Shown one piece after another: positions 7,088 to 16,676 of a stretch of DNA of 32,455 nucleotides; position 1 is the first letter of the stretch, and each line of letters opens with the position of its first letter. This stretch comes from Polyangiaceae bacterium (GTDB lineage: Bacteria; Myxococcota_A; Polyangia; Polyangiales; Polyangiaceae): contig CANJMI010000028.1 of NCBI GenBank assembly GCA_947475525.1, positions 1-32,455 on the forward strand, in the 5' to 3' direction. Under the pieces are notes generated by a model. It was not told where the DNA came from. It was given only the letters and a program-made list of their open reading frames with translations, and searched no databases. The position numbers were made by a program, and so were the translations under genes.

Positions 7088-8554
7088 TCAGCGCAGGAAC
7101 TTCGCGAGGAAGGCGTCGCGACCATCTTCGGCGAAAAGGGGCGCGTTGCTCAATGCACCGTCGTGGACGACCGCGCTAAAATCGAGCGCGCCGTTGAAAG
7201 ACCCGCCAAGGTAGACGTTGCGCTCGGCGTCGATCGTCAGCGCGAGCTCGCAGTGCCCGCGCTCGCTGCAGTCGTCGTTCGCATCACCGAAGTGCCCGCT
7301 CCAGAGCAAGTGCCCCGACCGGTCGAACTTGGCGAGCAGATACCCCGCCGCGTCATCGGTGGTCCCGAGAGACACCCCGTCGATGCTAACCGAACCTCGG
7401 AACGCGCTGCTCACGACCAAGTTTCCTTCCGGGTCGAACATCGCCCGCACGTCGTCGAACTCGCACGTCGTCAGGTCGCACGCAGGGCGAACGATAGCGA
7501 GCTGCTTTTGCCACTCGAGCTGGCCGTTCGGTCGAAAATTCGCGACAACCAGATCGTGACCACGCGTCGCGACGAGTGGCCCCGCACCGAAGTCGAGCGT
7601 GCCGTCGAACCACGCGACGAGGGCCGAATAGCCACCCGGAGCGGCGGCCACTCGCGCGCCGCCGTGAGCAAGTCCGTTGCCGAAGCTGCGACTCCACTGC
7701 GCCGTGCCTTCAGCGTCGAATCGCGCGATGAACAGGTCCACGCCTCCGCTGTTTTGAAGTACGGGCATGCCGGCGAATTCGAGCTTGCCGACAAACTCAC
7801 CGCCGACGACAACGAAGTCATTGAGGCCGTCGACCGCGACGCTCTCGATTCGTTGAGGCGCGCCGTCGTCGTTCTGAATCGACCACAGGCACATGCCCGC
7901 TTTGTCGAGCTTCGCGAGAAAGAGATTCGGCTTTGTTTTCGCCGGGTAAGGCGCGCAGCCGCTGAACGTGAGCGAGCCTCCGTAGCTTCCGCCAAGCAGC
8001 GTGTTGCCGGCCGAGTCCACCGCGAGATCCAGCTTTTGTTCAGGTGAAACGAATCCTGCGCCGCCGAGTGCGCGGGCCGACTCGATGGCGCCCGAGGTCG
8101 CGCTCACGTCGAGGAGAAAGAGCGCATCGTCGCCGGTGGCTGTCGCCAGTGTGCCCGCTTGGGTGACAAGCTCACCTGTAAAGATCCCAGCGAGCTTCGA
8201 GCCTGAAGCCGCGAGTGGGCGCGCGACCGCCGTCGACTCGAGGGCGCCGAGTTGTTGAACGGCGCCCTCGCGGGAGAGCAAGGCCACGAACGCCGAGGTC
8301 GTGCCTTTTGTGCCGAGCGTTGCGGCCCCGAGTTGGAGATCGCCCTCGAACGTGCCTGCGGCGAGGATGGTCCCGGCTGAGGTCGCACCCAGGACGCGGA
8401 CGGAGGCATCACCGCTGCCCGTCAGCGCCGTGGACCACGTGACGTGCGCGGAGTCGCGCAGCGTGAGCCTGTCGTAGCCCGCAACGATATCGCAGCCCCC
8501 GAGCGTGGCCAGGACGATGAGGGCGGCTCCTCGGATGCGCGCGTGTGGTGTCAT
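7088..8554 (-). CDS. lipoprotein with beta-propeller-like (SBBP-type) repeats
   Basis: The 488-residue protein begins with a short signal and lipobox TLGGC (Cys21), so it is probably membrane-anchored outside the cytoplasm. The rest is built of repeats of about 60-70 residues of the pattern 'G-(S/T/E)-F/Y-x-G-x-L-x-F/L-G' followed by 'D-x-F-(L/I)-A-(K/R)-(L/F)-D-x-x-G-x-x-x-W'. These resemble SBBP/PQQ-like propeller blades frequent in myxobacterial surface proteins. Examples are the segments around LFLAKLDKAGMCLWS and LFIARFDAEGTAQWS. A few Cys pairs occur near the C-terminus. The ATG overlaps the upstream gene's stop by one base (TGATG on the coding strand), which implies translational coupling. 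No enzyme motif is visible; ligand binding or protein interaction is only a guess. Confidence 0.8.
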   Translation of the reverse strand: MTPHARIRGAALIVLATLGGCDIVAGYDRLTLRDSAHVTWSTALTGSGDASVRVLGATSAGTILAAGTFEGDLQLGAATLGTKGTTSAFVALLSREGAVQQLGALESTAVARPLAASGSKLAGIFTGELVTQAGTLATATGDDALFLLDVSATSGAIESARALGGAGFVSPEQKLDLAVDSAGNTLLGGSYGGSLTFSGCAPYPAKTKPNLFLAKLDKAGMCLWSIQNDDGAPQRIESVAVDGLNDFVVVGGEFVGKLEFAGMPVLQNSGGVDLFIARFDAEGTAQWSRSFGNGLAHGGARVAAAPGGYSALVAWFDGTLDFGAGPLVATRGHDLVVANFRPNGQLEWQKQLAIVRPACDLTTCEFDDVRAMFDPEGNLVVSSAFRGSVSIDGVSLGTTDDAAGYLLAKFDRSGHLLWSGHFGDANDDCSERGHCELALTIDAERNVYLGGSFNGALDFSAVVHDGALSNAPLFAEDGRDAFLAKFLR

Positions 8555-9468
8555 CAGAAGGTTCCCTCGAGGCCGAGCGACCCTGGCGTCACGGCGAGGC
8601 CGATTCGCAGCGGAGCCGGGGCAGCACCCTTGGGGCGCAGCCAGGTCAAGCCCGCCACTCCGACGAGGCTCCCGACTCCCGCGACAACGAAGCTTGCGGT
8701 CGCGGTGTGGGCAAGCGCGCGGCCTCGGAATAGGGCGTCTTCCTGGTACTGGAAGCAGATGTCATTCGGGCAATCGAGCGCCTTGGCTTCGAGGATGGCT
8801 GCGATGCCCGTGGCCGTGCCGACAACAAGACCCGTGGCGCCGAGACCAAATCCAAGCCAACTCAGCACCGGAAGCTGAAAGCCAGGCGAGCTACGGTCCG
8901 ACACCGGAGTGCGCGGCACCTCGAAACGCAATTGAATCGGGCGATTTTGCGCGCCCTGAACCGCGAGAATGCGCTGCGACACCGACCGGCCGCGGTGCGT
9001 CACTCGCACGTTATGCGGCCCAGGATCGAGCTCGAGAGGGAGCCCGTCGAGTGACAAAGCCAACGCGTCATCGTCGATCGCGACTTCGGCATCGACGACG
9101 TCGTGACCGTGTTCGTCGAGGGCTGCGACCACGACCGTTGGAATCGCCCGACGCACCTCTTCGAGCCAGCCGACGCATTTTACCTCAACCACGTCCGGGC
9201 ACTCGGGCTGTCCGCAAACGTAGAGCTCGGCGCGTGCCGATAGAAGCTGGCTGCGCCGGAGCAGTCGCTGCGCGCGCTTGAATGAGCCAACGCACCGCTG
9301 CTTGGTCGCCTCGTCGGTTGAGGCGGCGCCCTCGCGTGTCGGCTCGGTCGCGTTCACGGGGGGCGGCTCGGCAAACGCCGGTTTTACGAAAGTCGCGAGC
9401 ACGATCGCGATTGCCGTGACCGCCGAAGCGGCAGGCATGCGGCGCGAACCCACGCTGTCGAAACTCAT
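8554..9468 (-). CDS. PEGA-like exported protein with two C-terminal membrane helices
   Basis: The 304-residue protein of unknown function has a signal-like hydrophobic stretch at ~13-33 ending in AFAEP. A Cys-containing helical region follows, then a beta-rich domain at ~110-190 resembling PEGA-type domains (the 'LPLELDPGPHNVRV' and 'R-x-V-x-Q' pattern). Two hydrophobic helices at ~205-225 and ~255-275 are separated by a loop with CPNDIC. I recall similar proteins beside Ser/Thr kinases in Polyangiaceae. It sits 11 bases after the kinase stop and is coupled to the propeller lipoprotein. A membrane partner or sensor in the same pathway is therefore a reasonable inference. No catalytic motif is visible. 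Confidence 0.75.
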   Translation of the reverse strand: MSFDSVGSRRMPAASAVTAIAIVLATFVKPAFAEPPPVNATEPTREGAASTDEATKQRCVGSFKRAQRLLRRSQLLSARAELYVCGQPECPDVVEVKCVGWLEEVRRAIPTVVVAALDEHGHDVVDAEVAIDDDALALSLDGLPLELDPGPHNVRVTHRGRSVSQRILAVQGAQNRPIQLRFEVPRTPVSDRSSPGFQLPVLSWLGFGLGATGLVVGTATGIAAILEAKALDCPNDICFQYQEDALFRGRALAHTATASFVVAGVGSLVGVAGLTWLRPKGAAPAPLRIGLAVTPGSLGLEGTF

Positions 9469-9479
9469 CGGCGGCTGTT

Positions 9480-10883
9480 TTACATGCAGCCAGGTTTGGG
9501 TACCAGATCGCCCTCGCGGTCGAGCTCGTACGGATACTTACACTCGGGCTTAACGCGAGGTTGAGTGGTCGCCGTATCGACGTCGGTCTTGCTTCCGCGA
9601 GCCTCACGGCCGACGACGACGGGTGTGGTGTACGCGCGCGGAGGCGGCGAGCTCGAGGTCCCCGAGGGCGCAAGCGGCGGAGTCGCAACTGGCAGCTCGA
9701 CGGGAGCACTGAGTAGAACGTGTTCTACGGATGGTTCCGGCGCGGCGTCGGCCCATGGATCGCCGACGGATGGCAACGCGACGGGCGCGTTCGCCACGTG
9801 GGCCGGAGCGGCGCGGCGCAGCGCGGCATCGGCGAGGATGGCGAGGGCGAGGCCGCACGCGAGGGTCGCGGCGACAAAACGAGGCGAGCTGCTGCGGCTC
9901 CGGCGATGGCCCCCTCCGACTTCGGTCGACGAGCCCGACATGGTCGCCGCGCGCGCCTGAGCGTCCGCTTGTGCCGCTGCGTCGGGCTTTGGAGCCGCAT
10001 AGCGCGGAGGGCTTGGGCCACCCAGCAGCGAGGCGTTGGAGAAGGTGGCTTTGAGCGCTTCGCTCATGGCGGCGGCCGTAGCAAAGCGGTCCTTCGGTGA
10101 GGTTGCGAATGCGCGCGCGAAAAACGCATCGAGGTCGACCGCGAAGTCTCCTCCTTCGCTCGGAGGTCCGTAGTCCGAGTGGCAGATGGCGAGCGACAAA
10201 GCCGCGAGCGTTTCGCCTGAAAACGGGACCCGACCGACGAGCGCGCGGTAGGCGACCACCGCGAGTGACCATAGGTCCGATTGCGGCTCCGCCGTCCGGC
10301 TGCTCAGCAGCTGCTCGGGGCTCATGTACTCCGGCGTGCCCCACAGCGCCCCCGGGCTAGTGACGTCCTTTGCCTGGTTGCTCGGCAGTTGTTTCGCGAT
10401 ACCGAAATCGAGCACTTTTACGAAGAGCTCATGGCCCGAGTCGAGGACGAAGATGTTATCTGGCTTGATGTCGCGGTGAACGATGCCGAGGCCGTGCGCT
10501 TCATCGAGGACGCCGGCGAGTTGCGCGACCAGGGTCGTAAGTTCGGCGGGTTCGAGTCGCTCGCGGCGGGCGAGGAGTGCCCCCAGCGTCTCTCCGGCGA
10601 GGAGTTCCATCACGAGGTACGGGCGGCCGTCGTCGAGCTCCCCGCAGTCGAAGGTCTTGACGACGTGGGGGCTTCGAAGCTGAGCCGAAAGTGCCGCCTC
10701 TTTTCGAAACCGCCCGAGGACCGAGGGGGCCTGAGCTTCGAGGCCCGTGGCGACGAATTTTACCGCGACGTCGGTCTCCAGCTTGTCATGCCGAGCGACC
10801 CATACGCTGCCCATACCGCCGCGCCCGAGCGGACGCACCAGCGTCAGGCTCTCGCTTATGCGGCTACCGGCGCGGAAAAGCAC
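9480..10883 (-). CDS. transmembrane serine/threonine protein kinase with Cys-bearing extracytoplasmic tail
   Basis: This 467-residue kinase has a Gly loop GRGGMGSVWVA, VAVK, HRDIKPDNIF, LDFG and GTPEYMSPEQ. A basic Ser/Arg linker, a membrane helix and a ~100-residue Pro/Ala-rich region follow. The tail ends in C-x3-P-Y-x2-D-x3-D-x3-K-P-x-C, a Cys pair also known from other myxobacterial kinase tails and likely disulfide-bonded outside. The frame stays open to an ATG at 10997, but that start would overlap the endopeptidase gene. The GTG at 10883 gives a 16-residue leader of the same length and ending (LTLVR) as the first kinase, so I chose it. It heads a three-gene run with the PEGA-like protein and the propeller lipoprotein. 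Confidence 0.93.
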   Translation of the reverse strand: MLFRAGSRISESLTLVRPLGRGGMGSVWVARHDKLETDVAVKFVATGLEAQAPSVLGRFRKEAALSAQLRSPHVVKTFDCGELDDGRPYLVMELLAGETLGALLARRERLEPAELTTLVAQLAGVLDEAHGLGIVHRDIKPDNIFVLDSGHELFVKVLDFGIAKQLPSNQAKDVTSPGALWGTPEYMSPEQLLSSRTAEPQSDLWSLAVVAYRALVGRVPFSGETLAALSLAICHSDYGPPSEGGDFAVDLDAFFARAFATSPKDRFATAAAMSEALKATFSNASLLGGPSPPRYAAPKPDAAAQADAQARAATMSGSSTEVGGGHRRSRSSSPRFVAATLACGLALAILADAALRRAAPAHVANAPVALPSVGDPWADAAPEPSVEHVLLSAPVELPVATPPLAPSGTSSSPPPRAYTTPVVVGREARGSKTDVDTATTQPRVKPECKYPYELDREGDLVPKPGCM

Positions 10884-10929
10884 GAGTGGAAGATAGCAGG
10901 GTTGTCCCGTAGGAGCAGCGAAGACGCCG

Positions 10930-12219
10930 TCACCCGTTGGCAGCGTGATGCGGAGGGGGCAGGCGGCGCGGGGGAATGGCGATCCGCGGCGCGGCATGCA
11001 TCGGTCGCGTGCGTTGCACGATGACCTTTTGTGGAACGAGGTAGGTGCGGCCCGCGACGACCTTCAACCCGCGCAGGCGATTCGCTTTTTGGATGGCGAG
11101 CACCGTGGTGTTGAACTTCTTCGCGAGAACCGCCAGCGTCTCGCCTTTGTGAATGCGGTACGGAACGAGGCCTTCTTCTTCGCGCCGCAGGACCAGCCGG
11201 CGATCGGGGAGATACGGTAGCGCCCGGCGCCCAAGCTCCTCGGCGATCGGGTTGAAGAAGCGCACGTGAAGATGCGTATCGTGGCCGTGCACATGCCGAA
11301 TGAGCGCATTCGCGTTGTGGGTTCCGTATTGAAACAGGCTATCGAGCCACGCAGGGTCCTCGCCGGCCGAGAGTGCCCACGCCTTGAGCAGCTTCTGGAC
11401 CGAGAGGTTGACGAAGATGTATTCGACGTCGGTCTCGGTCACGAGCGCGCGCACGAGCTCCCAGCTTCGCGCGGCATCGAAGTTTTCGGCCGTCGCACGC
11501 TTGTACCAAGCGTTGTTCGTGCCCACGTAAAAGTAACCGAGGTCGACGTCGCGTCCTGATTGGTGGCTGCGGTGCGGGCTGAGTGGGCCGCCGCGTCGCG
11601 AGCTCAAGTGACCGACCTGAAGCGGTGGTGCCGCGGGGTGGAGCTCGTAGACTTTCGACATCGCGCGCGTGAGAAACTCGACGGTCTCCTGGGTGCCAAA
11701 GTTGGCGGAGCCATCGACGACGACCCAGTGCGGAGCAGACTGCATCGCGACGGGGTTCAAGAGGCCACCGGCGGCCGGCGTGCCGAGCGACAACGAGCCG
11801 AGCGAGGCTGCGTCCGCGGTCACTCGACGTCGAAGCTCGGCTTCGGGCAACGCCAAACGTGGGTCGGTCGATGGGGGGGCCGTTGCGTCGGCGTCGTAGG
11901 CACGGGGCGCATCCGGCTCGCCGTCGTCGATGCCACCTGTCTCGTAGGGCGCTTCGTCGCCGCCTGGGCTCGGATCTTCTTCCGTCGGTGTCGGGGCGGG
12001 CGCCGGGTCGAGCGGGGCGGCGCTTGGCACAGCCGCGATGGGCGTCGGTGTCGGGAGAGCACTTGGGGCAGGCGCGGTGATGCAGTCTCGCGTGAGCCGA
12101 GGCTCAACCGGGATCGTCGGAAGCTCGGCGGGGCCGTGCAGCTCTGCTCCATCGAGCGCTGCGCCATGTGCGGCGCAACCGAAGAGCGCGAGGGAGAACA
12201 ACGGTACGAGCCGCCGCAT
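10930..12219 (-). CDS. M74 (MepA-type) murein endopeptidase lipoprotein with LysM domain
   Basis: The 429-residue protein has an N-terminal signal MRRLVPLFSLALFGC ending in a lipobox (Cys15). A ~120-residue Pro/Glu/Asp-rich linker leads to a penicillin-insensitive murein endopeptidase domain. Zinc-site motifs are SHQSGRDVD (His219, Asp226) and HDTHLHVR (His316, His318). Residues ~340-390 form a LysM peptidoglycan-binding domain (YRIHKGETLAVLAKKFN, then an NRLRGLKVVAG stretch), and the tail is basic and Pro/His-rich. The family cleaves D-Ala-mDAP cross-links in peptidoglycan. ATGs at 12321 and 12252 are in frame, but the one at 12219 places the signal peptide at the N-terminus. Its stop is 46 bases before the kinase start. 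The role may be cell-wall remodelling or lysis of prey walls. Confidence 0.9.
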   Translation of the reverse strand: MRRLVPLFSLALFGCAAHGAALDGAELHGPAELPTIPVEPRLTRDCITAPAPSALPTPTPIAAVPSAAPLDPAPAPTPTEEDPSPGGDEAPYETGGIDDGEPDAPRAYDADATAPPSTDPRLALPEAELRRRVTADAASLGSLSLGTPAAGGLLNPVAMQSAPHWVVVDGSANFGTQETVEFLTRAMSKVYELHPAAPPLQVGHLSSRRGGPLSPHRSHQSGRDVDLGYFYVGTNNAWYKRATAENFDAARSWELVRALVTETDVEYIFVNLSVQKLLKAWALSAGEDPAWLDSLFQYGTHNANALIRHVHGHDTHLHVRFFNPIAEELGRRALPYLPDRRLVLRREEEGLVPYRIHKGETLAVLAKKFNTTVLAIQKANRLRGLKVVAGRTYLVPQKVIVQRTRPMHAAPRIAIPPRRLPPPHHAANG

Positions 12220-12321
12220 GCGGTCGGACTCTAGTCGCACTCGCTTCGTCATGTCACGCAGGGGAATCGCGGTCGCAAGGTCTTGTGCCCGCGGGCCGTT
12301 CGAGGGCGTGACGTATGTCAC

Positions 12322-12771
12322 TCAAGCCGGCTCGCGGACGTCGATGATCGCGATCTCGTACGCGAGGGACATCCCAGCAAACGGGTGGTTCGTGTCGACG
12401 TAAACGTCGCGCGCATCGAGGTGGGAGATGAAGAGCTCTACCGGTCGCCCATCCGGGGACTCCGCCTGGAACTTCATGCCGATGCGCAGCTCCGCGTTCT
12501 CGGGAAATGTGCCCCGCGGGATCGGCTGCGGACCGGGGCCTTTGCCACGAACGCCGTACCCTTCTTCGGCACCGATGGTGACCTGAAGTGATTCTCCGGC
12601 GCGTCGCCCCTCAAGCGCACGTTCGAGTCCAGGAACGACAGCGCCGCATCCGTGCACGTACGTCTCCGTTGCGTCGCCCGAGCCGTCTAGGTATTTGCCT
12701 CCGGTGTCGCGCAGCGTGAATTTGAGTTCGACGAGCTTGCCAGCTTCGATGACGGTATCGGTCCGCGGCAT
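12322..12771 (-). CDS. SlyD-like FKBP-type peptidyl-prolyl cis-trans isomerase
   Basis: The 149-residue protein starts [18 protein letters not shown]. It continues with the FKBP pattern V-H-G-C-G-x-x-V-P-G-L-E-x-A-L-x-G, then GAEEGYG and an insert-in-flap domain as in SlyD, returning to the FKBP fold near [12 protein letters not shown]. It catalyses proline isomerisation and acts as a chaperone; with no signal peptide it should be cytoplasmic. The His-rich metal-binding tail of E. coli SlyD is missing. The frame is open to an ATG at 12807, but that would overlap the divergent helicase gene. The ATG at 12771 matches the family's usual N-terminus and leaves 18 bases between the two starts. Confidence 0.9.
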   Translation of the reverse strand: MPRTDTVIEAGKLVELKFTLRDTGGKYLDGSGDATETYVHGCGAVVPGLERALEGRRAGESLQVTIGAEEGYGVRGKGPGPQPIPRGTFPENAELRIGMKFQAESPDGRPVELFISHLDARDVYVDTNHPFAGMSLAYEIAIIDVREPA

Positions 12772-12789
12772 ACCCGCTGGCGTAACCAC

Positions 12790-15714
12790 GTGAACGATCC
12801 GCTTCAAGCTGTGTTCGCTGCGATCCGCGAAGCTTGCGAGCCGCGGGACTGGTCACGCGGCGTGGAGCTGCAGCGCAGCGATGCCGTCGATGCACTCGTG
12901 GTCGGTGACCCCGTCGAGCTCCGTGTGCGCACGAAGGACCGAACGGTCGCCCCGACGGTGACGCTCCACCTCGCCGATTCCGAGTGGAGCTGCACCTGCG
13001 ACGGTGAGGACCCATGCGAGCATGTCGTCGCGGGGATCCTCGCGCTGCGGCAGGCGCGCAAGGAAGGGCGCGAGCTTGCGACGTCGAAGAAGGCAGGGGC
13101 CGAGATCGGTTATCGCCTGCTACGTGATGGCGATCGGATGGTCGTCTCTCGTGTCGCCGTGCGGGCGGGACAGGAGCATGCGATCGAAGGGACGCTCGGC
13201 GGGATCTTGGCGGGACGCGAGCCCGGACCGGAGCTCGAGCCGACGAAAGCCGATCTCACCATCGATCAGTTTCTCCTGCAAAATCGCGTAAGAAGTCTAC
13301 CCGCTGAGCGGTTCGCGCTCTTGCTCCCGCTTCTCGCGCAAGCCAAAGACGTAAGCCTCGACGGCGCCAAAGTCAGCGTGAGCGAGACGCCCCTCTGGCC
13401 CCACGTGATCCTCGAAGCGAATGGTCGCGGGTATCGGCTGCGCTTCGAGCGACCCAAAGGCGAAGTCGTGATCGTGGTGCCGGGGATCGCGTGCGTCGAC
13501 GGCGAACGCGTGCTGCCCGTTGGCGTGCCGGAGATCGTCGGCTCGCGGCTCGAGCGCCTGCCCTGTGAACAGCGTTTCGAAGGCGACCGGGTAGCGGAGC
13601 TCGTAACAAGGATCGTTCCCGAGTGGCGCAATCGAACCGACATCGAAGAGCGCACAACGCTCCCGTCACTCCAGGGCGAGCTTGCCGTGAGACCGCTCGT
13701 CGAGGTGACGCAGCGAGGCTCTCGGCTCCATGTCGTCGCGTCGATCGGTTACGGCGATCCGCTGCTCGCGCGGGTTGTCGGTGACGGCCTCCAGCGCGTT
13801 GCCGGCGCGAGGCTCCCGGTGATTGAGCGCAACCCCCGTGCGGAGCGGCGCGCCGCCGAGAGACTGCGCGAGGCCCTCGATTTGGTACCGGGGCGAGCAG
13901 CCGAAGTTTCAGGTCGTGAGGCCGTCGCGATGGCGGCAAAGTTACGCGCGCTCCACGGGTTCACGGTGCTCGGAGATGCCCACGACGTTCACTATCCGGC
14001 GGCGCTTTCGGTAGAGCTCAACGTCGATGCCGAGCGCTTCGATGTCGTCTTCTCGGGCGAGGCGGCCGGGGACGTGCGGCGCGTCGAGGCGTCGGCCGTT
14101 CTCGAGGCTTGGCGCGATGGCTCCGGTGTCGTGCCGCTCCTCGGCGGCGGTTGGGCCCCTTTGCCGACCGATTGGCTCGAGCGCTACGGCCACCGTTTGC
14201 GCGAACTCTTCGCCGCGCGCGATGCCTCGGGACGCGTCGCCGCTTACAGCAAGCCCGCGCTCGCTCGACTCTGTGCGGACCTCAATCATCCGGTCCCCGT
14301 CGAGCTCTCTCGCCTCGAGCCGCTCGTGCGCGACTTCGACGGCTTGCCTTGCGCGACCTTGCCTGACGACCTTCAAGCGGAGCTCCGTCCCTACCAGCGC
14401 CGCGGCGTCGATTGGCTGTGTTTTCTAAGGGAAGCCGGTCTCGGAGCGCTCCTTGCCGACGACATGGGCCTCGGCAAAACGCTGCAGACCTTGTGCGCGC
14501 TGCGAGGGCGTTCGCTCGTCGTCTGCCCGCGTAGCGTCGTGCACAATTGGGTCGACGAGCTGCGACGTTTTCGTCCGGGCCTCGCCGTCGGCGTCTACCA
14601 CGGCGTGCAGCGCTCGCTTCCCGATGCGGGTGTCGTCGTGACGACTTACGCCCTCCTGCGGCGCGACATCGACGCGCTCACGGCCATCCAATGGGATGCG
14701 GTGGTGCTCGACGAGGCGCAGGCGATAAAGAACCCGGAGAGCCTGGTCGCCGAAGCGGCGCACCGAATCAAAGCGACCTTTCGTGTCGCCTTGAGCGGAA
14801 CTCCGGTCGAGAACCGCCTCGAGGAGCTGTGGAGCTTGATGCACTTCTGCAATCCTGGCTTGCTCGGCGGGTTGCGGGCGTTCCGCGAAGACTACGAACG
14901 CCCGATCGCCGATGGCGTGCCCGACGCCGCGAAGCGTCTTCGCGAGCGAATTCGCCCGTTTTTGTTGCGCCGCAAAAAATCGGAAGTCGCGACCGACCTG
15001 CCTCCGCGGATCGAGTCCGTGTTGTCGTGCGAGCTCGAGCCCGATGAGCGCGCCGTCTACGATGCCGTGTTGCTCGCGACGCGCGCCTCGGTCGTGCGTG
15101 ACCTCGAAGCCGGGGGCAACGTGATGAAGGCGCTGGAGGCGCTACTTCGGCTGCGGCAAGCGGCCTGCGACATCACGCTCGTTCCCGGTCAGGGGGCGCG
15201 CTCCGAGCCGTCTTCGAAGGTGCAGCGGCTGATGGTCGCACTCGAAGTTGCCGCGGCGGACGGTCACAAAGCCCTGGTGTTCTCCCAATGGACGAGCATG
15301 CTCGATCGCGTTGAACGCGAACTCGATGGCGCGGGCATTCGCTTCACGCGTCTCGATGGCTCGACCCGGGATCGCGCTCAGGTCGTCGCCGAGTTTCAGA
15401 GCGAGGGCGGCCCCCCGGTGATGTTGCTCTCCCTCAAGGCAGGTGGAACGGGCTTGAACCTGACGGCGGCGGATCACGTGTTTTTGCTCGATCCTTGGTG
15501 GAATCCCGCAGCCGAGGATCAGGCGGCGGATCGCGCACATCGCATCGGGCAATCCCGCTCGGTGCTCGTCCATCGGTTGATCGCCAAGGACACCGTTGAA
15601 GAACGCATCCTTGAGCTCCAGAAGAAAAAGCGCGCACTCGCAGACGTGGCGCTCGACGATGCGGCCATGGCGGCAGCGCTCACGCGGGATGACCTGCTCG
15701 CGCTATTTGGCTGA
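12790..15714 (+). CDS. SNF2-family ATPase/helicase with N-terminal SWIM zinc finger
   Basis: This 974-residue protein starts at GTG. A SWIM zinc finger is formed by C68-x-C70, C76-x-H78. A poorly conserved middle region leads to the two-lobed SNF2 motor: motif I DDMGLGKT (Lys563), motif II DEAQ (641-644), motif [11 protein letters not shown]. The C-terminal lobe carries [28 protein letters not shown] and DRAHRIGQ. The family uses ATP to move along or remodel DNA-protein complexes; bacterial members such as RapA act on RNA polymerase, but the SWIM type is uncharacterised in most bacteria. It converges on the SDR-like gene across 11 bases. Its coding start lies 18 bases from the divergent SlyD gene, so its promoter must sit inside that gene or its own 5' region. 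Confidence 0.95.
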   Translation: MNDPLQAVFAAIREACEPRDWSRGVELQRSDAVDALVVGDPVELRVRTKDRTVAPTVTLHLADSEWSCTCDGEDPCEHVVAGILALRQARKEGRELATSKKAGAEIGYRLLRDGDRMVVSRVAVRAGQEHAIEGTLGGILAGREPGPELEPTKADLTIDQFLLQNRVRSLPAERFALLLPLLAQAKDVSLDGAKVSVSETPLWPHVILEANGRGYRLRFERPKGEVVIVVPGIACVDGERVLPVGVPEIVGSRLERLPCEQRFEGDRVAELVTRIVPEWRNRTDIEERTTLPSLQGELAVRPLVEVTQRGSRLHVVASIGYGDPLLARVVGDGLQRVAGARLPVIERNPRAERRAAERLREALDLVPGRAAEVSGREAVAMAAKLRALHGFTVLGDAHDVHYPAALSVELNVDAERFDVVFSGEAAGDVRRVEASAVLEAWRDGSGVVPLLGGGWAPLPTDWLERYGHRLRELFAARDASGRVAAYSKPALARLCADLNHPVPVELSRLEPLVRDFDGLPCATLPDDLQAELRPYQRRGVDWLCFLREAGLGALLADDMGLGKTLQTLCALRGRSLVVCPRSVVHNWVDELRRFRPGLAVGVYHGVQRSLPDAGVVVTTYALLRRDIDALTAIQWDAVVLDEAQAIKNPESLVAEAAHRIKATFRVALSGTPVENRLEELWSLMHFCNPGLLGGLRAFREDYERPIADGVPDAAKRLRERIRPFLLRRKKSEVATDLPPRIESVLSCELEPDERAVYDAVLLATRASVVRDLEAGGNVMKALEALLRLRQAACDITLVPGQGARSEPSSKVQRLMVALEVAAADGHKALVFSQWTSMLDRVERELDGAGIRFTRLDGSTRDRAQVVAEFQSEGGPPVMLLSLKAGGTGLNLTAADHVFLLDPWWNPAAEDQAADRAHRIGQSRSVLVHRLIAKDTVEERILELQKKKRALADVALDDAAMAAALTRDDLLALFG

Positions 15715-15725
15715 CGCTTCGCGGG

Positions 15726-16676
15726 TTAGCGGTCGCCGCCGTGACTCCGACGGGACGGATGCGGAAACGCCTGCCGATACTCGAACATCGCTTGCGCTTC
15801 ATCGACGAGGTGCGTGAAGCCCGTCGCACGACGGAACGCGCTCGAGTCGACGACGATGGCGTACTTGATGTGCGCGAGCGCGCCCGGCGACAGCTTCGGT
15901 AACCCGAAGTGGCCGAGCATGCGACCGAGGATCGGCTCGGGGATCGGCATCAGGCGCCTGCCGGTCTCACGGGCGAGGATGCTGAGCGGAATGGGCTGCG
16001 GACCGGCGACGTTGAACACGCCACGCGGCCTCTTCTCGAGGGCGGTGACCAGCGCGAGCACGACATCGCTCTCGTGCATGAACTGGAAGAGCGGGTCGAA
16101 GCCGAGGACTGCCGGGACCATGCCGCCGCGGATGAACGTCGCGAGCGTGCCGTGGCCGGTGGGACCGAGCGTGTAGCAAAATCGCAGCACGGTGGTCGTG
16201 AGCTCGGGTAAGCGCCACAGCGCCGAGCCTGCGTAAAGATCGGACGCGACGAGGTCGGCTAGCTCGGGGAATGTCGACAGCCCCATCGGCGGCTCGTCTT
16301 CCGAATGGTAGAGCGGCGACTCGGGCGAGGCGCCGTAATAGGTGTGACGCCCGACGAACACGCAGTGCGCGACACCCCAGGCTTTGCAGTGCTCGAAGAC
16401 GGCGCGCGTTCCGCCAAGGTTGATGCGATGGCGCTCTTCACCGCGTTCCGCAAGGTGGTTCACTGTCGCCATGTGAACGACCGCGTCGGGTCGAAGGCGA
16501 CGAAAGACGTCTTCGGTCGCGCGCTTTCGGAGGTCGACGAGGTGGACGGTGACGCCGTTGGGGGCGCCCGGCCATGGGCGGGAATCGATGCCTTCGACGA
16601 CGTGTCCCAATTCGACGAGTCGCGTCGCGAGTTGCTGCCCGAGTGTGCCCGAGATCCCTGGGATGAGGACCTTCAC
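15726..16676 (-). CDS. NAD-dependent epimerase/dehydratase-like protein (extended SDR), atypical active site
   Basis: The 316-residue protein starts at GTG (coding-strand GTGA overlaps the upstream acyltransferase stop by four bases, implying coupling). Residues 1-15 have the Rossmann nucleotide loop GISGTLG. Asp31 could select NAD, and the fold continues with HMATVNH and VGRHTYYG. In extended SDRs a catalytic YxxxK should follow at about residues 135-155; there I read FPELADLVASDLYA, without the Lys. It may therefore bind a nucleotide without normal SDR catalysis, or be divergent. The second half (RFCYTLGPTGHG, MHESDVVLALV, FNVAGPQPIPL) is typical for the family. Substrate is unknown. The coupling to an acyltransferase hints at lipid or glycolipid modification. 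Confidence 0.82.
   Translation of the reverse strand: MKVLIPGISGTLGQQLATRLVELGHVVEGIDSRPWPGAPNGVTVHLVDLRKRATEDVFRRLRPDAVVHMATVNHLAERGEERHRINLGGTRAVFEHCKAWGVAHCVFVGRHTYYGASPESPLYHSEDEPPMGLSTFPELADLVASDLYAGSALWRLPELTTTVLRFCYTLGPTGHGTLATFIRGGMVPAVLGFDPLFQFMHESDVVLALVTALEKRPRGVFNVAGPQPIPLSILARETGRRLMPIPEPILGRMLGHFGLPKLSPGALAHIKYAIVVDSSAFRRATGFTHLVDEAQAMFEYRQAFPHPSRRSHGGDR

Noticed and set aside
10884-10997. Longer N-terminus for the second kinase
   Set aside because: The ATG at 10997 would overlap the endopeptidase gene and add 38 residues with no match to the first kinase. The GTG at 10883 gives an equal-length leader.
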